A DNA stretch of 64,000 bases from positions 17,679 to 81,678 of the forward strand of contig QBVD01000031.1 of assembly GCA_003058525.1 (NCBI GenBank), written 5' to 3'. The notes under the pieces are model-generated. The model did not search any database. It saw nothing but the letters and a program-made list of their open reading frames with translations, and was not told the origin of the DNA. This stretch comes from a gamma proteobacterium symbiont of Ctena orbiculata. GTDB taxonomy: Bacteria > Pseudomonadota > Gammaproteobacteria > Chromatiales > Chromatiaceae. Positions 1 to 8,218 of the stretch are shown piece by piece; position 1 is the first letter of the stretch; each line of letters opens with the position of its first letter. The translations under genes and the position numbers were made by a program.

Positions 1-206
1 TTATCGCCTGGCTGCTGATCGCCATCGCCATCATCCTGCTGAGCGGACCGATCGCCAATCTGGCCAATCTATACGAAAGCAGCTTCAATCTTGCGTCGTT
101 CGACATCGCGACCATCGCCTCGCTCCTGCTCGGCAGCAGTCTGCTGGGACTGAGCGGCGCCTGGTTGGCGGTAGGCAGGCATCTCAGCGCCATTGAACCC
201 GGTTGA
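1..206 (+). CDS. ftsX: Cell division ABC transporter permease FtsX, C-terminal fragment
   Basis: Only the last 67 codons are in the window; the reading frame starts at base 3 and ends with TGA at 204-206. The fragment shows a hydrophobic segment (IAWLLIAIAIILL), a polar loop and a second membrane helix (IASLLLGSSLLGLSGAWLAV) followed by the basic tail GRHLSAIEPG. This is the typical end of FtsX, the membrane partner of the ATPase FtsE that couples divisome constriction to peptidoglycan hydrolase activation. The next gene is rpoH, matching the conserved ftsE-ftsX-rpoH order of gammaproteobacteria. The identification rests on this tail and the gene order. Confidence 0.8.
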   Translation, partial: IAWLLIAIAIILLSGPIANLANLYESSFNLASFDIATIASLLLGSSLLGLSGAWLAVGRHLSAIEPG

Positions 207-218
207 TCTCCGTCTCGA

Positions 219-299
219 TACCGCGCTCCTGCTTGGGAACTCATACCTCGTTTCACTACTCCACCTGCTTATGCATTCCCACGCGGGAGCATGGGAACG
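219..299 (-). repeat. Family C dispersed repeat (degenerate, inverted orientation)
   Basis: Two imperfect hairpins built on CTCCTGCTTGGGAACTCATACC and TTCCCACGC-GGGA-GCATGGGAA lie about 35 bp apart. Read on the minus strand, they match the better-preserved copies at 54534-54616, 63576-63657 and 63825-63906, including the ATGCAT and GGTATGAG flanks. The copy fills most of the ftsX-rpoH gap. Confidence 0.65.
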
Positions 300-418
300 A
301 GAATCACGCTCCAATTGGAACGAAGCCGGACCATGCAATTTAACTTATTGTATTTAAGGTAATTTACCTCCATAGGCCAGTGGGAACTTTTACTTTGACT
401 CTTGGTCATATTTATCGA

Positions 419-445
419 TTGGCACTCCTCTGTAGAGAGTGCTAA
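419..445. promoter_or_regulatory. CIRCE-like HrcA operator upstream of rpoH
   Basis: The inverted repeat TTGGCACTC (419-427), a 9-bp spacer, and GAGTGCTAA (437-445) differs at one base from the CIRCE consensus TTAGCACTC-N9-GAGTGCTAA. CIRCE is the binding site of the heat-shock repressor HrcA. It covers the predicted -35 box and abuts the -10 box of the rpoH promoter, where bound repressor would block RNA polymerase. HrcA itself is not in the window. Confidence 0.75.
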
Positions 446-448
446 TAT
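419..448 (+). promoter_or_regulatory. Predicted sigma70-type promoter of rpoH
   Basis: A -35-like TTGGCA (419-424) and a -10-like TAATAT (443-448) are separated by 18 bp, about 30 bp upstream of the rpoH start. The boxes are embedded in the CIRCE-like palindrome. Confidence 0.55.
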
Positions 449-478
449 TCAACCAGCCGTTATTTGAGGGGATACTCG

Positions 479-1324
479 ATGAGCAATGAAAACGCACTGA
501 CAGCACTGCCATCAGGCAGTATGGATGCCTATATCAGCGCCGCTTTCCAACTGCCCATGCTGAGCGCCGAGGAGGAGAAATCCCTGGCGATCAGGCTGCG
601 TGATCACAAGGATCTCCAGGCTGCACAGACACTGATCACCTCGCATATCCGCTTCGTCGTTCGCATTGCCCGCAACTACAGCGGCTATGGCCTTGCCCTG
701 CCCGACCTGATCCAGGAAGGCACCGTCGGCCTGATGAAGGCGGTCAAACGCTTCGATCCCGATATGGGAGTACGCCTGGTCTCCTTCGCCGTCCACTGGA
801 TCAAGGCGGAGATCCACGAGTACATCCTGAAAAACTGGCGCATCGTCAAAGTGGCCACCACCAAGGCCCAACGCAAGCTGTTCTTCAATCTGCGCAGTTC
901 CAAGAAGCGTCTGGGCTGGTTCTCCAAGGATGAGGTCAATGACGTGGCCCAGGACCTGGGCGTCAAACCCGAAACCGTGATGGAGATGGAATCGCGCCTC
1001 TCAGGCCAGGACATCGCCTTCGACGGCCCCATGCAAGACGATGATGACCAGTTGACAGCGACCCCGGCCGGTTACCTGAGCGACATGCGCATGGAACCCG
1101 CATCCCTGCTCGAGTCCTCGGACAGCGAGTCGCAGATGAAACAGCGTCTGATCAACGCCATGCAGGATCTCGATGAACGCAGCCGGGAGATACTGCAAGC
1201 CCGCTGGCTGGGCGATAAGAAATCGACCCTGCATGAACTGGCGGAGCGTTTTCAAGTCTCGGCGGAACGCATTCGTCAGATCGAGAAAAACGCCATGACC
1301 AAGCTCAAGGCGCACCTTGCCTAG
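479..1324 (+). CDS. rpoH: RNA polymerase sigma factor RpoH (sigma-32)
   Basis: A 281-residue heat-shock sigma factor that directs RNA polymerase to chaperone and protease promoters. Region 2 is visible as [19 protein letters not shown] and the RpoH-specific box as QRKLFFNLR. Region 4 ends in a helix-turn-helix ([21 protein letters not shown]). Length matches the family (about 284 residues). The ATG at 479 is chosen because it has GAGGGG a few bases upstream and gives the usual N-terminus ([12 protein letters not shown]); an upstream TTG at 464 is in frame but unnecessary. It follows ftsX, as in other gammaproteobacteria. The CIRCE-like operator in its promoter suggests that HrcA represses this sigma factor, an extra layer over the usual translational and proteolytic control. 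Confidence 0.97.
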   Translation: MSNENALTALPSGSMDAYISAAFQLPMLSAEEEKSLAIRLRDHKDLQAAQTLITSHIRFVVRIARNYSGYGLALPDLIQEGTVGLMKAVKRFDPDMGVRLVSFAVHWIKAEIHEYILKNWRIVKVATTKAQRKLFFNLRSSKKRLGWFSKDEVNDVAQDLGVKPETVMEMESRLSGQDIAFDGPMQDDDDQLTATPAGYLSDMRMEPASLLESSDSESQMKQRLINAMQDLDERSREILQARWLGDKKSTLHELAERFQVSAERIRQIEKNAMTKLKAHLA

Positions 1325-1349
1325 ACTGGCAACCAGGTTGCGCAGAATT

Positions 1350-1375
1350 CGTCGTTACCCGACAGGGTAACGACG
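1350..1375 (+). terminator. Hairpin downstream of rpoH, possible terminator
   Basis: A perfect 11-bp stem, CGTCGTTACCC / GGGTAACGACG, with the four-base loop GACA, lies 26 bp after the rpoH stop. There is no T-run after it, so an intrinsic terminator is uncertain; it may stabilise the 3' end. Confidence 0.45.
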
Positions 1376-1742
1376 CTCCAATACATAACCCCTTCCAAAG
1401 GACCCGCTTCGCCCAGGGCACCCCGTCTCATGACATGGGCATGAATCTATACAGTATGGCTTTACCGATATGATGATAGGAAATTCCAGTAAATGGAGGT
1501 CATGATCGTCTATAAAGATAGTGATAACGCGTTTTCTATAGACAGGTAACAACTTCAACCTCCGGTTTACTAAGAAAAGAGAACCCATCCGACAGGGGGA
1601 AATTTGAAGAAAACGCCAGTACCTTGGCATGGCATTGGATAGATGCATTGGGTTTCTTTAAGATGCAATATCAGAAGGCGGCGAAATTCTGAGTCCTGAA
1701 GGCAAATAGTGATCCATGATGACTAACCCAAGCGAATAAGCC
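1376..1742. other. Intergenic region without recognisable gene
   Basis: This 367-bp stretch is AT-richer than its neighbours. The only long open frame is on the minus strand; it lacks a recognisable family and runs back into the rpoH terminator hairpin. No RNA gene or clear promoter was seen. Confidence 0.5.
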
Positions 1743-2396
1743 ATGGAGAGAGCCCTCTTGCACCATATTATGTTTGATGTTGACGGAACGCTCGTAAGAT
1801 CATACGAGCTTGATGAAATATGCTATCTCGAGGCAGTGTATGAAGTTTCAGGTCATCATCTAGATACTGACTGGACCAAGTACTCTCACATAAGCGACGC
1901 CGGTATTCTCGAACAGTATATTATCGAAAATGGACTTGATGCAGGGGGAAACAGCATACGCACTGAAGTAAAAGAGCTCTTCACCAATAAAATAGCCAGC
2001 CACCTCAAAAAAAATCCGGCGCAGCAGGTACCTGGCGCTGCAAAATTTATTGCCGAGCTGCGCCGACTGGAAAATTTAAGCTTGTCGGTTGCTACCGGCG
2101 GCTGGTATGAAACTGCTCTAATGAAATTGGAATCAGCAGCAATTGATATTTCTGGTATCCCAATTGCATCCTCAAACAATCATTTTTCACGAACCGAAAT
2201 AATGAAAATCGCCAAAGAAAAAGCGGTTGGTAAAGTTAAAGTCCCCTGTACATATTTTGGGGACGGGGAATGGGACAAAAAGGCCTGTGAGGAGTTGGGC
2301 TATAACTTCGTGCTGGTGGGAAACAGGACGAGGCATGATCAAAATATCATGGATTTCAATAATGCAAAACAGGCAATGGAATACATTGGCTTATAA
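1743..2396 (+). CDS. HAD-superfamily hydrolase (phosphoglycolate phosphatase-like)
   Basis: A 217-residue HAD phosphatase. Motif I is FDVDGTLV near residue 11 (nucleophile and acid/base aspartates). A cap domain occupies roughly residues 20-85. Motif II is at SVATGGW, and motif IV appears as FGDGEWDKKACEELGYNFVLVG near residue 175. Enzymes of this type hydrolyse small phosphate esters through an aspartyl-phosphate; the substrate cannot be read from sequence. No strong ribosome site precedes the ATG at 1743, and M10 (1770) is an alternative start. The gene is AT-richer than the flanking core genes, as are the two genes after it, which suggests an acquired block. It is 21 bp from the next gene and probably cotranscribed with it. 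Confidence 0.75.
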   Translation: MERALLHHIMFDVDGTLVRSYELDEICYLEAVYEVSGHHLDTDWTKYSHISDAGILEQYIIENGLDAGGNSIRTEVKELFTNKIASHLKKNPAQQVPGAAKFIAELRRLENLSLSVATGGWYETALMKLESAAIDISGIPIASSNNHFSRTEIMKIAKEKAVGKVKVPCTYFGDGEWDKKACEELGYNFVLVGNRTRHDQNIMDFNNAKQAMEYIGL

Positions 2397-2417
2397 CATG
2401 GCATTAGCTACAGCAAC

Positions 2418-2852
2418 ATGAACCTCATTGACCGTTTCAACTCGTTCGCTGCAGATTTCGAGGCCTGTGTTGTCGATGACCATTGGGATCGACTTGAAAA
2501 ACATTTCGCCGAGAATGCTACGTATTGGAACGTTGGTGGACCTGATCCAGTAATTAAAGGCCGACGTTCAATAATTAAATATCTGAAAAACGATGTTTCG
2601 AACAACGATCGTAAATTTGATTCACGCAGATTGCAGGCCATAACAGAACCAACAGTGGTTGGCGATAAACTCTCTCGGAACTGGCGCTGCACATACAAAC
2701 TTTCCGGGACACCCGATCTTGTTGTGGAAGGTGAAGCAAGATACATATTTGAAGGTGAATTGATACAATCCATGGAAGAGGAAATCACACCTGCGACAAT
2801 GGAAAGGTACCTGGCATGGATGGACAATTACGCCAGCAGGCTTGGTGACTAA
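2418..2852 (+). CDS. NTF2-like / SnoaL-like domain protein
   Basis: A 144-residue soluble protein with the helical start and cone-shaped NTF2-like pattern: FNSFAADFEACVVDDHWDRLEKHFAENATYWNVGG, then IKGRRSIIKYL, then strands around LSRNWRCTYKLSGTPDLVVEGEARYIFEGELI. The family includes SnoaL cyclases, ketosteroid isomerases and many proteins of unknown role. No catalytic set can be assigned, so no reaction is proposed. It follows the HAD hydrolase at short distance on the same strand and has the same AT-rich composition. Confidence 0.6.
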   Translation: MNLIDRFNSFAADFEACVVDDHWDRLEKHFAENATYWNVGGPDPVIKGRRSIIKYLKNDVSNNDRKFDSRRLQAITEPTVVGDKLSRNWRCTYKLSGTPDLVVEGEARYIFEGELIQSMEEEITPATMERYLAWMDNYASRLGD

Positions 2853-2951
2853 CCCTATATTCAAGCACAGCCTCTCGGGGCTGTCGGAATGCCTGGTATC
2901 GCCAGCCACCCCATATATCGGCATGCCGGAAATTCAGGAATCTGATTGAAA

Positions 2952-3302
2952 ATGAAAAGCAAAGCATGGAAATACGCAACCACATTTATGGTGGTGTTTA
3001 TCATTTTCAATCCTGAAATGATTGAGCTTGCACTTTTTATTGATGACATAGGACTTGAACTGTTCCTGATGCTATTTGAAATTCAGTTAGCGGCAATAAT
3101 AAGTACGACACTTAGCAAGAGAACAAAACCTATCTTTGCTTATTTAAATCGTTGCAGTGCAAGTTGCCTTCCCGGATTATCATGGGAAAACATCAAGCAG
3201 AATCCAGGATTGTTGATTCATGCCGCACCGGGCCCAGCCGCATTCATGCATATGCTGGTTTTTTCCGCCGCAGCAGGTGTCGTGTTAAATGCCGCATCCT
3301 GA
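2952..3302 (+). CDS. Small hypothetical membrane protein
   Basis: Predicted 116 residues from ATG 2952 (an in-frame TTG at 2946 is possible). A hydrophobic segment lies at residues 9-30 (YATTFMVVFIIFNPEMIELALFI), another around LELFLMLFEIQLAAIISTTL, and a weaker one near the end (AAFMHMLVFSAAAGVVL). The middle is polar with two cysteines (NRCSASCLPG). I do not recognise a family. It lies between the NTF2-like gene and the MOSC gene on the same strand. Coding status is only moderately supported because the only evidence is an open frame with membrane-like composition. Confidence 0.4.
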   Translation: MKSKAWKYATTFMVVFIIFNPEMIELALFIDDIGLELFLMLFEIQLAAIISTTLSKRTKPIFAYLNRCSASCLPGLSWENIKQNPGLLIHAAPGPAAFMHMLVFSAAAGVVLNAAS

Positions 3303-3390
3303 TTGGCTGTCAGGGAACTCCACACGACATCGGCGCAATTGAACCTACATAAATTCAGTTGATGAGCGCCTCTACAACGGGAGTCGGTAT

Positions 3391-3903
3391 TTGACAGAAT
3401 CAAAGCCCCTTTATAATCTGCTGCAAACGCTTCCCCAGGTTGGACGCGTCGAATGGATCGGTATCAGACCCTCTCGGGGAGAGACCATGATAACCCTGGA
3501 TTCTGTCCTGCTGACGGTTGGCAAGGGGTTGGATGGGGATCGCTTCAATGGCAGTGCCGGGAACCCCAGGCAGGTGACTTTGATTCAATATGAACACCTG
3601 CAAGTGATTGCCGCCTGTCTTGGCGTGGAATCTGTCTCCCCCTCCCTGCTACGGCGGAATATCGCGGTTTCCGGCATTAACCCGCTGGCGTTAAAAGACA
3701 AAGTCTTTCGGATCGGAGAGGCGATGCTGGAATTCAGTGGTCTTTGTCATCCCTGCAGCAAAATGGAAAGGCAGCTTGGAGCGGGAGGATATAACGCCAT
3801 GCGAGGTCATGGGGGCATCACTGCGAGGATCTGTAAAGCCGGTTTGATTCGCGTCCATGACAGGGTCTCATACTCACGTGCTAAGCCAACAGAAGCGAAA
3901 TAG
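3391..3903 (+). CDS. MOSC domain protein (YiiM-like)
   Basis: A 170-residue single-domain MOSC protein. The MOSC fold is the C-terminal domain of molybdenum cofactor sulfurases; stand-alone versions such as YiiM and YuaD take part in reduction of N-hydroxylated compounds. Seen here: the N-terminal GRVEWIGIRPSRGE, the domain core LDGDRFNGSAGNPRQVTLIQ, RRNIAVSGINPLALKDKVFRIGEAMLEFSG, and the conserved cysteine region LCHPCSKMERQLG that carries the sulfur-binding cysteine. The start is a TTG at 3391 preceded by CGGGAG at proper distance; no ATG is better placed. The substrate is not predictable. Confidence 0.8.
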   Translation: MTESKPLYNLLQTLPQVGRVEWIGIRPSRGETMITLDSVLLTVGKGLDGDRFNGSAGNPRQVTLIQYEHLQVIAACLGVESVSPSLLRRNIAVSGINPLALKDKVFRIGEAMLEFSGLCHPCSKMERQLGAGGYNAMRGHGGITARICKAGLIRVHDRVSYSRAKPTEAK

Positions 3904-3994
3904 ATTGGGCGTTACAGCCCGGATTATTGCACCACCAGCCTGTTCCCCGTTAGACTGCTCATCCCCCCGGGGAAACGGAGAGACAGGGCGTATC

Positions 3995-6775
3995 ATGCGT
4001 AGAGCACACTGGTTCATACTGGCGATGATGTTCTGCCATCACACCCAGGTCCAATCAGACATATTGGACCTTCCCTCCGAGACACCCAACAACTTTGAAC
4101 CATTTACCCTTAGCTCGAGATGCCCCTCGTATGGGATTGACAAATTTTTTGGCGCGGTCGCAGAGGGAGACGAGATTAGTATCTATGCCAGTGTCTATCA
4201 GAGTGGTTTTGTGGCGCCGTGTTACGACAACAGCGTAGAAGTCGGACCCTTTGCTTCGGGCAGTTATACGATTAATTACTACACATCCGAAAATGGAGGA
4301 CCCTTCCTGCTACATGATTCTCAAAATATCGTGATCGACAAGGTCAGTGAAAATGAGCCTGCCTCAGGCCGTGTCATCATCAGCGGTGAGGCAGCTGAGG
4401 ATCAAGTGGTCGCAGCCAGTCATACAGTCAGCGATAGCAACGGCATGGGGGAGACCCGCTATCAATGGTACCGCAATGGCCAGCCTATCTCCGGGGCGAT
4501 ATATGAGAGCTATCTGCTGACGGACGACGATGTCGGTCATGACATACATTGCGCCATCAGTTTCGAGGATGGCCTGGGGGTCACTGAAAATGTCATATCC
4601 CTGCCTGTCGGCGCACCCGGCGGAATCGCCAATACCAATGATCAGCCGGTGGGCTCAGTATACATACGCGGTTCGGTGTCAGAAGGATCGACATTGACAA
4701 TCGATACCAGTGGCCTCCACGACCCGGACGGAATCGCCGATCTCAACTATCACTGGAAACGCCGTTATCGGACCTACTCTACACTGGATCAGGATATCGG
4801 ATCGAATCGCAGCACCTTTGTGCCAACCATTAACGATCGCTACTTTTATCTAACGGCCGTAGTGACTTATACCGATCTTCACGGCACCCGCGAACGTGCG
4901 GAGGCAAACATTACCGGCCGCCTGGTACCCACTACCCGTCCGGTTGTGACGCCTCCCATCGACCTGACATTACCAGCCACCGGCGCCCTGACGCGCGTGG
5001 ATCCAGGCATGGCAACCGCCAGGGACGATGATGAAGGCGTACTCGACACGGACTTGAGACATCTGGTCAGTAACGGGATTGTCATCCCGCCTCCCGTTGA
5101 GGGACAGCTCGATCTTCCACCCGGCACCCATCTGTTGACCTGGACGGCGGATGATAGCGACGGGATCACCGGCGAAGGGATTCAAATCGTCAGGATCGAT
5201 CCGATCATCAACTTTGGTGGGGACCGCGACGGCCCTCTTGACGGCAGCCTTGGCTGCCCATTGGTTTTGAACGGGGAAGCGGCCCGTTACCCGGTTTCAG
5301 TCCCCTATACCTTGTCCGGAACCTTGCTGTCGGATGGCAGCGAACAGGTGTTGCAGACGGCGACATATCAGATTGCACAACCTCAACTGGAGTCCATGCT
5401 TGCTCTGCCCGATGGCCTGTTCGAGCAACTATCGGACTATGCCAGCCTGCAACTGACGATGGCCCCACCGACCAATGCGGTGATGGGTGAAAAGAACAGC
5501 TGCCGAATCCTGTTGAGCAGCGATAATTTTACCCCCAATGTGACATTGACCGCCCACCAGGAGGGGGTGCCTTCACGCATCGTGAGTCAAACCGGCGGCG
5601 CCGTTACCCTGACTGCCACCGTTGAGGATTTGAACAGCGGTGACAGGCACAGCTATGACTGGAGTGAAAGCGACGCGCGCCTGACTGATCTCGACAGTGA
5701 GATTGGCAGCCTGACATTCGAACCCGCGGGTCTCGAGCCCGGTCTCTACCGGGTGAGACTGAGTGTCAGTGACGCCACTGCGAGCGGCGACACCGAGCTG
5801 AGTCTCTGGGTGGTGGCCGCGACATCCGAACTGACCAACCTCGACAGCGATGGCGACGGTGAAACCGATTTCGCTGAAGGCAGCGGCGATAGCGATGCAG
5901 ACGGCATACCCGACTATCTGGATCCTGCCGGATTGCCGGGCAATGTCCTGCCCCAGACATCCGGGAGCGATAACGGCTACCTGATGGAGGCCGATTCGGG
6001 ATTACTGCTTACCCTGGGGGATATCGCCTTTTTTGCCCAGCATCACGGGGCACTGATCAGCCGCAGCGATATTCTCGACTATGTCGCCAACGGTCTGGGT
6101 GGCGAAGCGGACGCGGAACGCTATCCCTATGCAGGCGGCCTGTTCGACTTTCGCATCGACGGCATCAACCAGGTGGGCGCGAGCGTAAAAGTCGTGATAC
6201 CGCAACGGCAGGTGATTGAGTCTGGATCCGTCTATCGCAAGCTGACACCGACAGGTTGGGGCGAGTTTGCGGTGGATGAACACAATTTGATCAAGTCGGC
6301 CCCCGGTGAGGCCGGACTCTGCCCCTCACCCGGTGATAGCACCTATCTGGCCGGACTGAGCGAGGGGGCCTGGTGTGTCGAGCTGACGATCGAAGACGGC
6401 GGACCCAACGATGCCGACGGCCTAGCCAACGGAAGAATTACGGATCCGGGCGGTGTCACCACAACCCTGCCCGACGATAGCGGATCCGGCAGCGGTGGCG
6501 GCGGCATATTCTCACTATGGCTGTTGTTACCGCTGGTCATGTTTCATTGTCTGCGAGTCAGGTTGAATTTCATACCAGCACTAATCGAGGCAATGAAACA
6601 GCTGCGTGAAAGTGACAGCGTTGACGGGATAGATGAAATGAGGCGCTGTCCGGCTGTCACTGGATTGCATCCAACAACGGCCCATCGAGGTATTCCGCAA
6701 CACGATCCGGTGTCGGCGACTCGAGGCGGGGAACCTCTCCCAGACATGGCGCCGGCAGCCAGGACTGCAACGTGA
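3995..6775 (+). CDS. Large secreted protein with choice-of-anchor U and GlyGly-CTERM-like region; readthrough tail
   Basis: Predicted 926 residues. ATG 3995 gives a clean signal peptide (MRRAHWFILAMMFCHHTQVQS); longer starts would bury it. The exported part has Ig/PKD-like repeats (YQWYRNGQPISGA, YHWKRRYRT, YDWSESDA). A calcium-binding thrombospondin-3-like stretch follows near residue 620 (DSDGDGETDF, DSDADGIPDYLDP), then a choice-of-anchor U-type domain (IPQRQVIESGSVYRKLTPTGW; AWCVELTIEDGGPNDADG). A Gly/Ser stretch (SGSGGGG), a hydrophobic helix (IFSLWLLLPLVMF) and basic residues (CLRVR) then resemble a GlyGly-CTERM rhombosortase sorting signal. Such signals normally end the protein, but here about 70 further residues follow and overlap the 3' end of bioD on the other strand by 119 bp. 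A TGA at 6564-6566 in the +1 frame sits right after the basic residues, so a frameshift or sequence error is likely. The ligand is unknown. Confidence 0.7.
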   Translation: MRRAHWFILAMMFCHHTQVQSDILDLPSETPNNFEPFTLSSRCPSYGIDKFFGAVAEGDEISIYASVYQSGFVAPCYDNSVEVGPFASGSYTINYYTSENGGPFLLHDSQNIVIDKVSENEPASGRVIISGEAAEDQVVAASHTVSDSNGMGETRYQWYRNGQPISGAIYESYLLTDDDVGHDIHCAISFEDGLGVTENVISLPVGAPGGIANTNDQPVGSVYIRGSVSEGSTLTIDTSGLHDPDGIADLNYHWKRRYRTYSTLDQDIGSNRSTFVPTINDRYFYLTAVVTYTDLHGTRERAEANITGRLVPTTRPVVTPPIDLTLPATGALTRVDPGMATARDDDEGVLDTDLRHLVSNGIVIPPPVEGQLDLPPGTHLLTWTADDSDGITGEGIQIVRIDPIINFGGDRDGPLDGSLGCPLVLNGEAARYPVSVPYTLSGTLLSDGSEQVLQTATYQIAQPQLESMLALPDGLFEQLSDYASLQLTMAPPTNAVMGEKNSCRILLSSDNFTPNVTLTAHQEGVPSRIVSQTGGAVTLTATVEDLNSGDRHSYDWSESDARLTDLDSEIGSLTFEPAGLEPGLYRVRLSVSDATASGDTELSLWVVAATSELTNLDSDGDGETDFAEGSGDSDADGIPDYLDPAGLPGNVLPQTSGSDNGYLMEADSGLLLTLGDIAFFAQHHGALISRSDILDYVANGLGGEADAERYPYAGGLFDFRIDGINQVGASVKVVIPQRQVIESGSVYRKLTPTGWGEFAVDEHNLIKSAPGEAGLCPSPGDSTYLAGLSEGAWCVELTIEDGGPNDADGLANGRITDPGGVTTTLPDDSGSGSGGGGIFSLWLLLPLVMFHCLRVRLNFIPALIEAMKQLRESDSVDGIDEMRRCPAVTGLHPTTAHRGIPQHDPVSATRGGEPLPDMAPAARTAT

Positions 6776-7343
6776 TGATGTTTTCTTCCAAGGCCTGCAT
6801 CTGCGGATCGACCAGATTCGCAACCCAACCTTTGAATGGGACCCCGCTGTTGAGCATACACTCAGCCGTCATCAAGGCGTGATTGAGACAGCCAAGCCTG
6901 ATACCCACCACCAGTATTACCGGCAGATCAAGGGTACGGACCAGATCGGCCAGGGTGATGCTGTCACCTAAGGGCACATGCCATCCGCCGACTCCCTCCA
7001 CGACCACTCTGTCGGCCATCTCCCGCAGCTGGTTATAGCCTTGTATAATCTCATCCAGCCTGATCGGCTGACCTTTGGCCAAGGCGGCGAGATGCGGAGC
7101 AATAGGGGGTTGATAGACCAGGGGGTTCACGGAGGAATAGGGAATCTCCCGGCTGCATTGGGCTTGTATCCGCAACGCGTCCTCATTGCGTAATCCATCC
7201 CGGGTCATGTCCGCCCCCGATGCGATAGGCTTCATCCCCAGCACCGACTCCCCTTGCTGCTGCAGATTGTGCATTATCCCAAGGGTAATCTCTGTCTTAC
7301 CGCAACCGGTATCGGTACCGGTGACAAACAAACCGCCGCTCAT
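6657..7343 (-). CDS. bioD: ATP-dependent dethiobiotin synthetase BioD
   Basis: A 228-residue enzyme that closes the ureido ring of dethiobiotin from 7,8-diaminopelargonate, CO2 and ATP, the step before BioB. The P-loop is GTDTGCGKT at residues 8-16. Further family motifs are MKPIASGA and VVVEGVGGWHVPL. Length fits the family (about 225). It overlaps bioC by 4 bp (ATGA type) and ends the bioBFHCD operon. Its 3' end is overlapped by the tail of the convergent surface protein gene. Confidence 0.96.
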   Translation of the reverse strand: MSGGLFVTGTDTGCGKTEITLGIMHNLQQQGESVLGMKPIASGADMTRDGLRNEDALRIQAQCSREIPYSSVNPLVYQPPIAPHLAALAKGQPIRLDEIIQGYNQLREMADRVVVEGVGGWHVPLGDSITLADLVRTLDLPVILVVGIRLGCLNHALMTAECMLNSGVPFKGWVANLVDPQMQALEENIITLQSWLPAPCLGEVPRLESPTPDRVAEYLDGPLLDAIQ

Positions 7344-8218
7344 CCCTGTCCCCTCTTTCCGATGCCGATTTGATCCACGGGAATGGCAGTCACACCATCG
7401 ATCTGACGCTGTTGGGGCGCCCAGGCATGTCCGTAAACCACTTCATAACTGGCCGGTAACCTACCGTCCATGCGAAAAGACTCGTAGGCCTCGTACATCG
7501 CCCGCAATCGCCCTTTTCCGGTCAATCCCCGCGGCCTGTTACGGGTCACATTATGCGCACCCAGTGTCTTCAGATCGCGCATCAGCGAAGACACATCATC
7601 GTAGGTAAGCCGCATGCGATCCACGTCCACCACCGGTTCCGCCAGACCGGCCCGTACCATGGCATCACCCACATCATGCATATCAGGAAAGGGGCTGACG
7701 TGGCTGTGGCCATCCACGTGTGACCAGCTTTTGCGCAGCTCCTGCAGGGTGTCGGGACCGAACGTGGAGAACAACAGCATACCGTTAGGACGCAAAACCC
7801 GCAGAAACTCGCTGAAGGTGCCCTGCAGGTCATTGCACCACTGCAGGACCGCATTGGAAAAGATCATATCCACTGACTGATCGGCCAGTGGCAGCTGTTC
7901 CGCATCGCCGCAGATGCAGACGGGCCTCCTCAGCCAACCTCCCCGTTTACGCACCTGGTGCAGCATCGGCATGGCGAAATCGAGAGCGATGGTGCGCGCC
8001 TTCTTGTAGTGCTTTTTCAATGCCAGTGTCGCTTCACCTGTCCCTGCACCCACGTCCAGCACGATCTGGGGCTGGTGACGGATGTATGTCAGTCTCTGCA
8101 ACATACGCCTACCGATCTCCCGCTGAAGCTCAGCCACTTCATCATAGTGGGAAGCGGCATGGGAGAAGGCTGCTCGCGCCTGCCGTTTGTCGATGGCGCC
8201 GGTTTGTCCTTTATCCAT
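7340..8218 (-). CDS. bioC: Malonyl-ACP O-methyltransferase BioC
   Basis: A 292-residue SAM-dependent methyltransferase that methylates malonyl-ACP to start pimeloyl chain synthesis on the fatty acid machinery. The N-terminus KRQARAAFSHAASHYDEVAELQREIGRRML is characteristic of BioC. The SAM-binding motif is VLDVGAGTGEATL near residue 54, followed by CGDAEQLPLADQSVDMIFSNAVLQWC and FLRVLRPNGMLLFSTFGPDTL. It overlaps bioH by 8 bp and bioD by 4 bp, so translation is probably coupled. Confidence 0.95.
   Translation of the reverse strand: MDKGQTGAIDKRQARAAFSHAASHYDEVAELQREIGRRMLQRLTYIRHQPQIVLDVGAGTGEATLALKKHYKKARTIALDFAMPMLHQVRKRGGWLRRPVCICGDAEQLPLADQSVDMIFSNAVLQWCNDLQGTFSEFLRVLRPNGMLLFSTFGPDTLQELRKSWSHVDGHSHVSPFPDMHDVGDAMVRAGLAEPVVDVDRMRLTYDDVSSLMRDLKTLGAHNVTRNRPRGLTGKGRLRAMYEAYESFRMDGRLPASYEVVYGHAWAPQQRQIDGVTAIPVDQIGIGKRGQG

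Noticed and set aside
1355..1648. 97-codon minus-strand open frame downstream of rpoH
   Set aside because: It starts without a ribosome site, crosses the rpoH terminator hairpin and has no recognisable domain.
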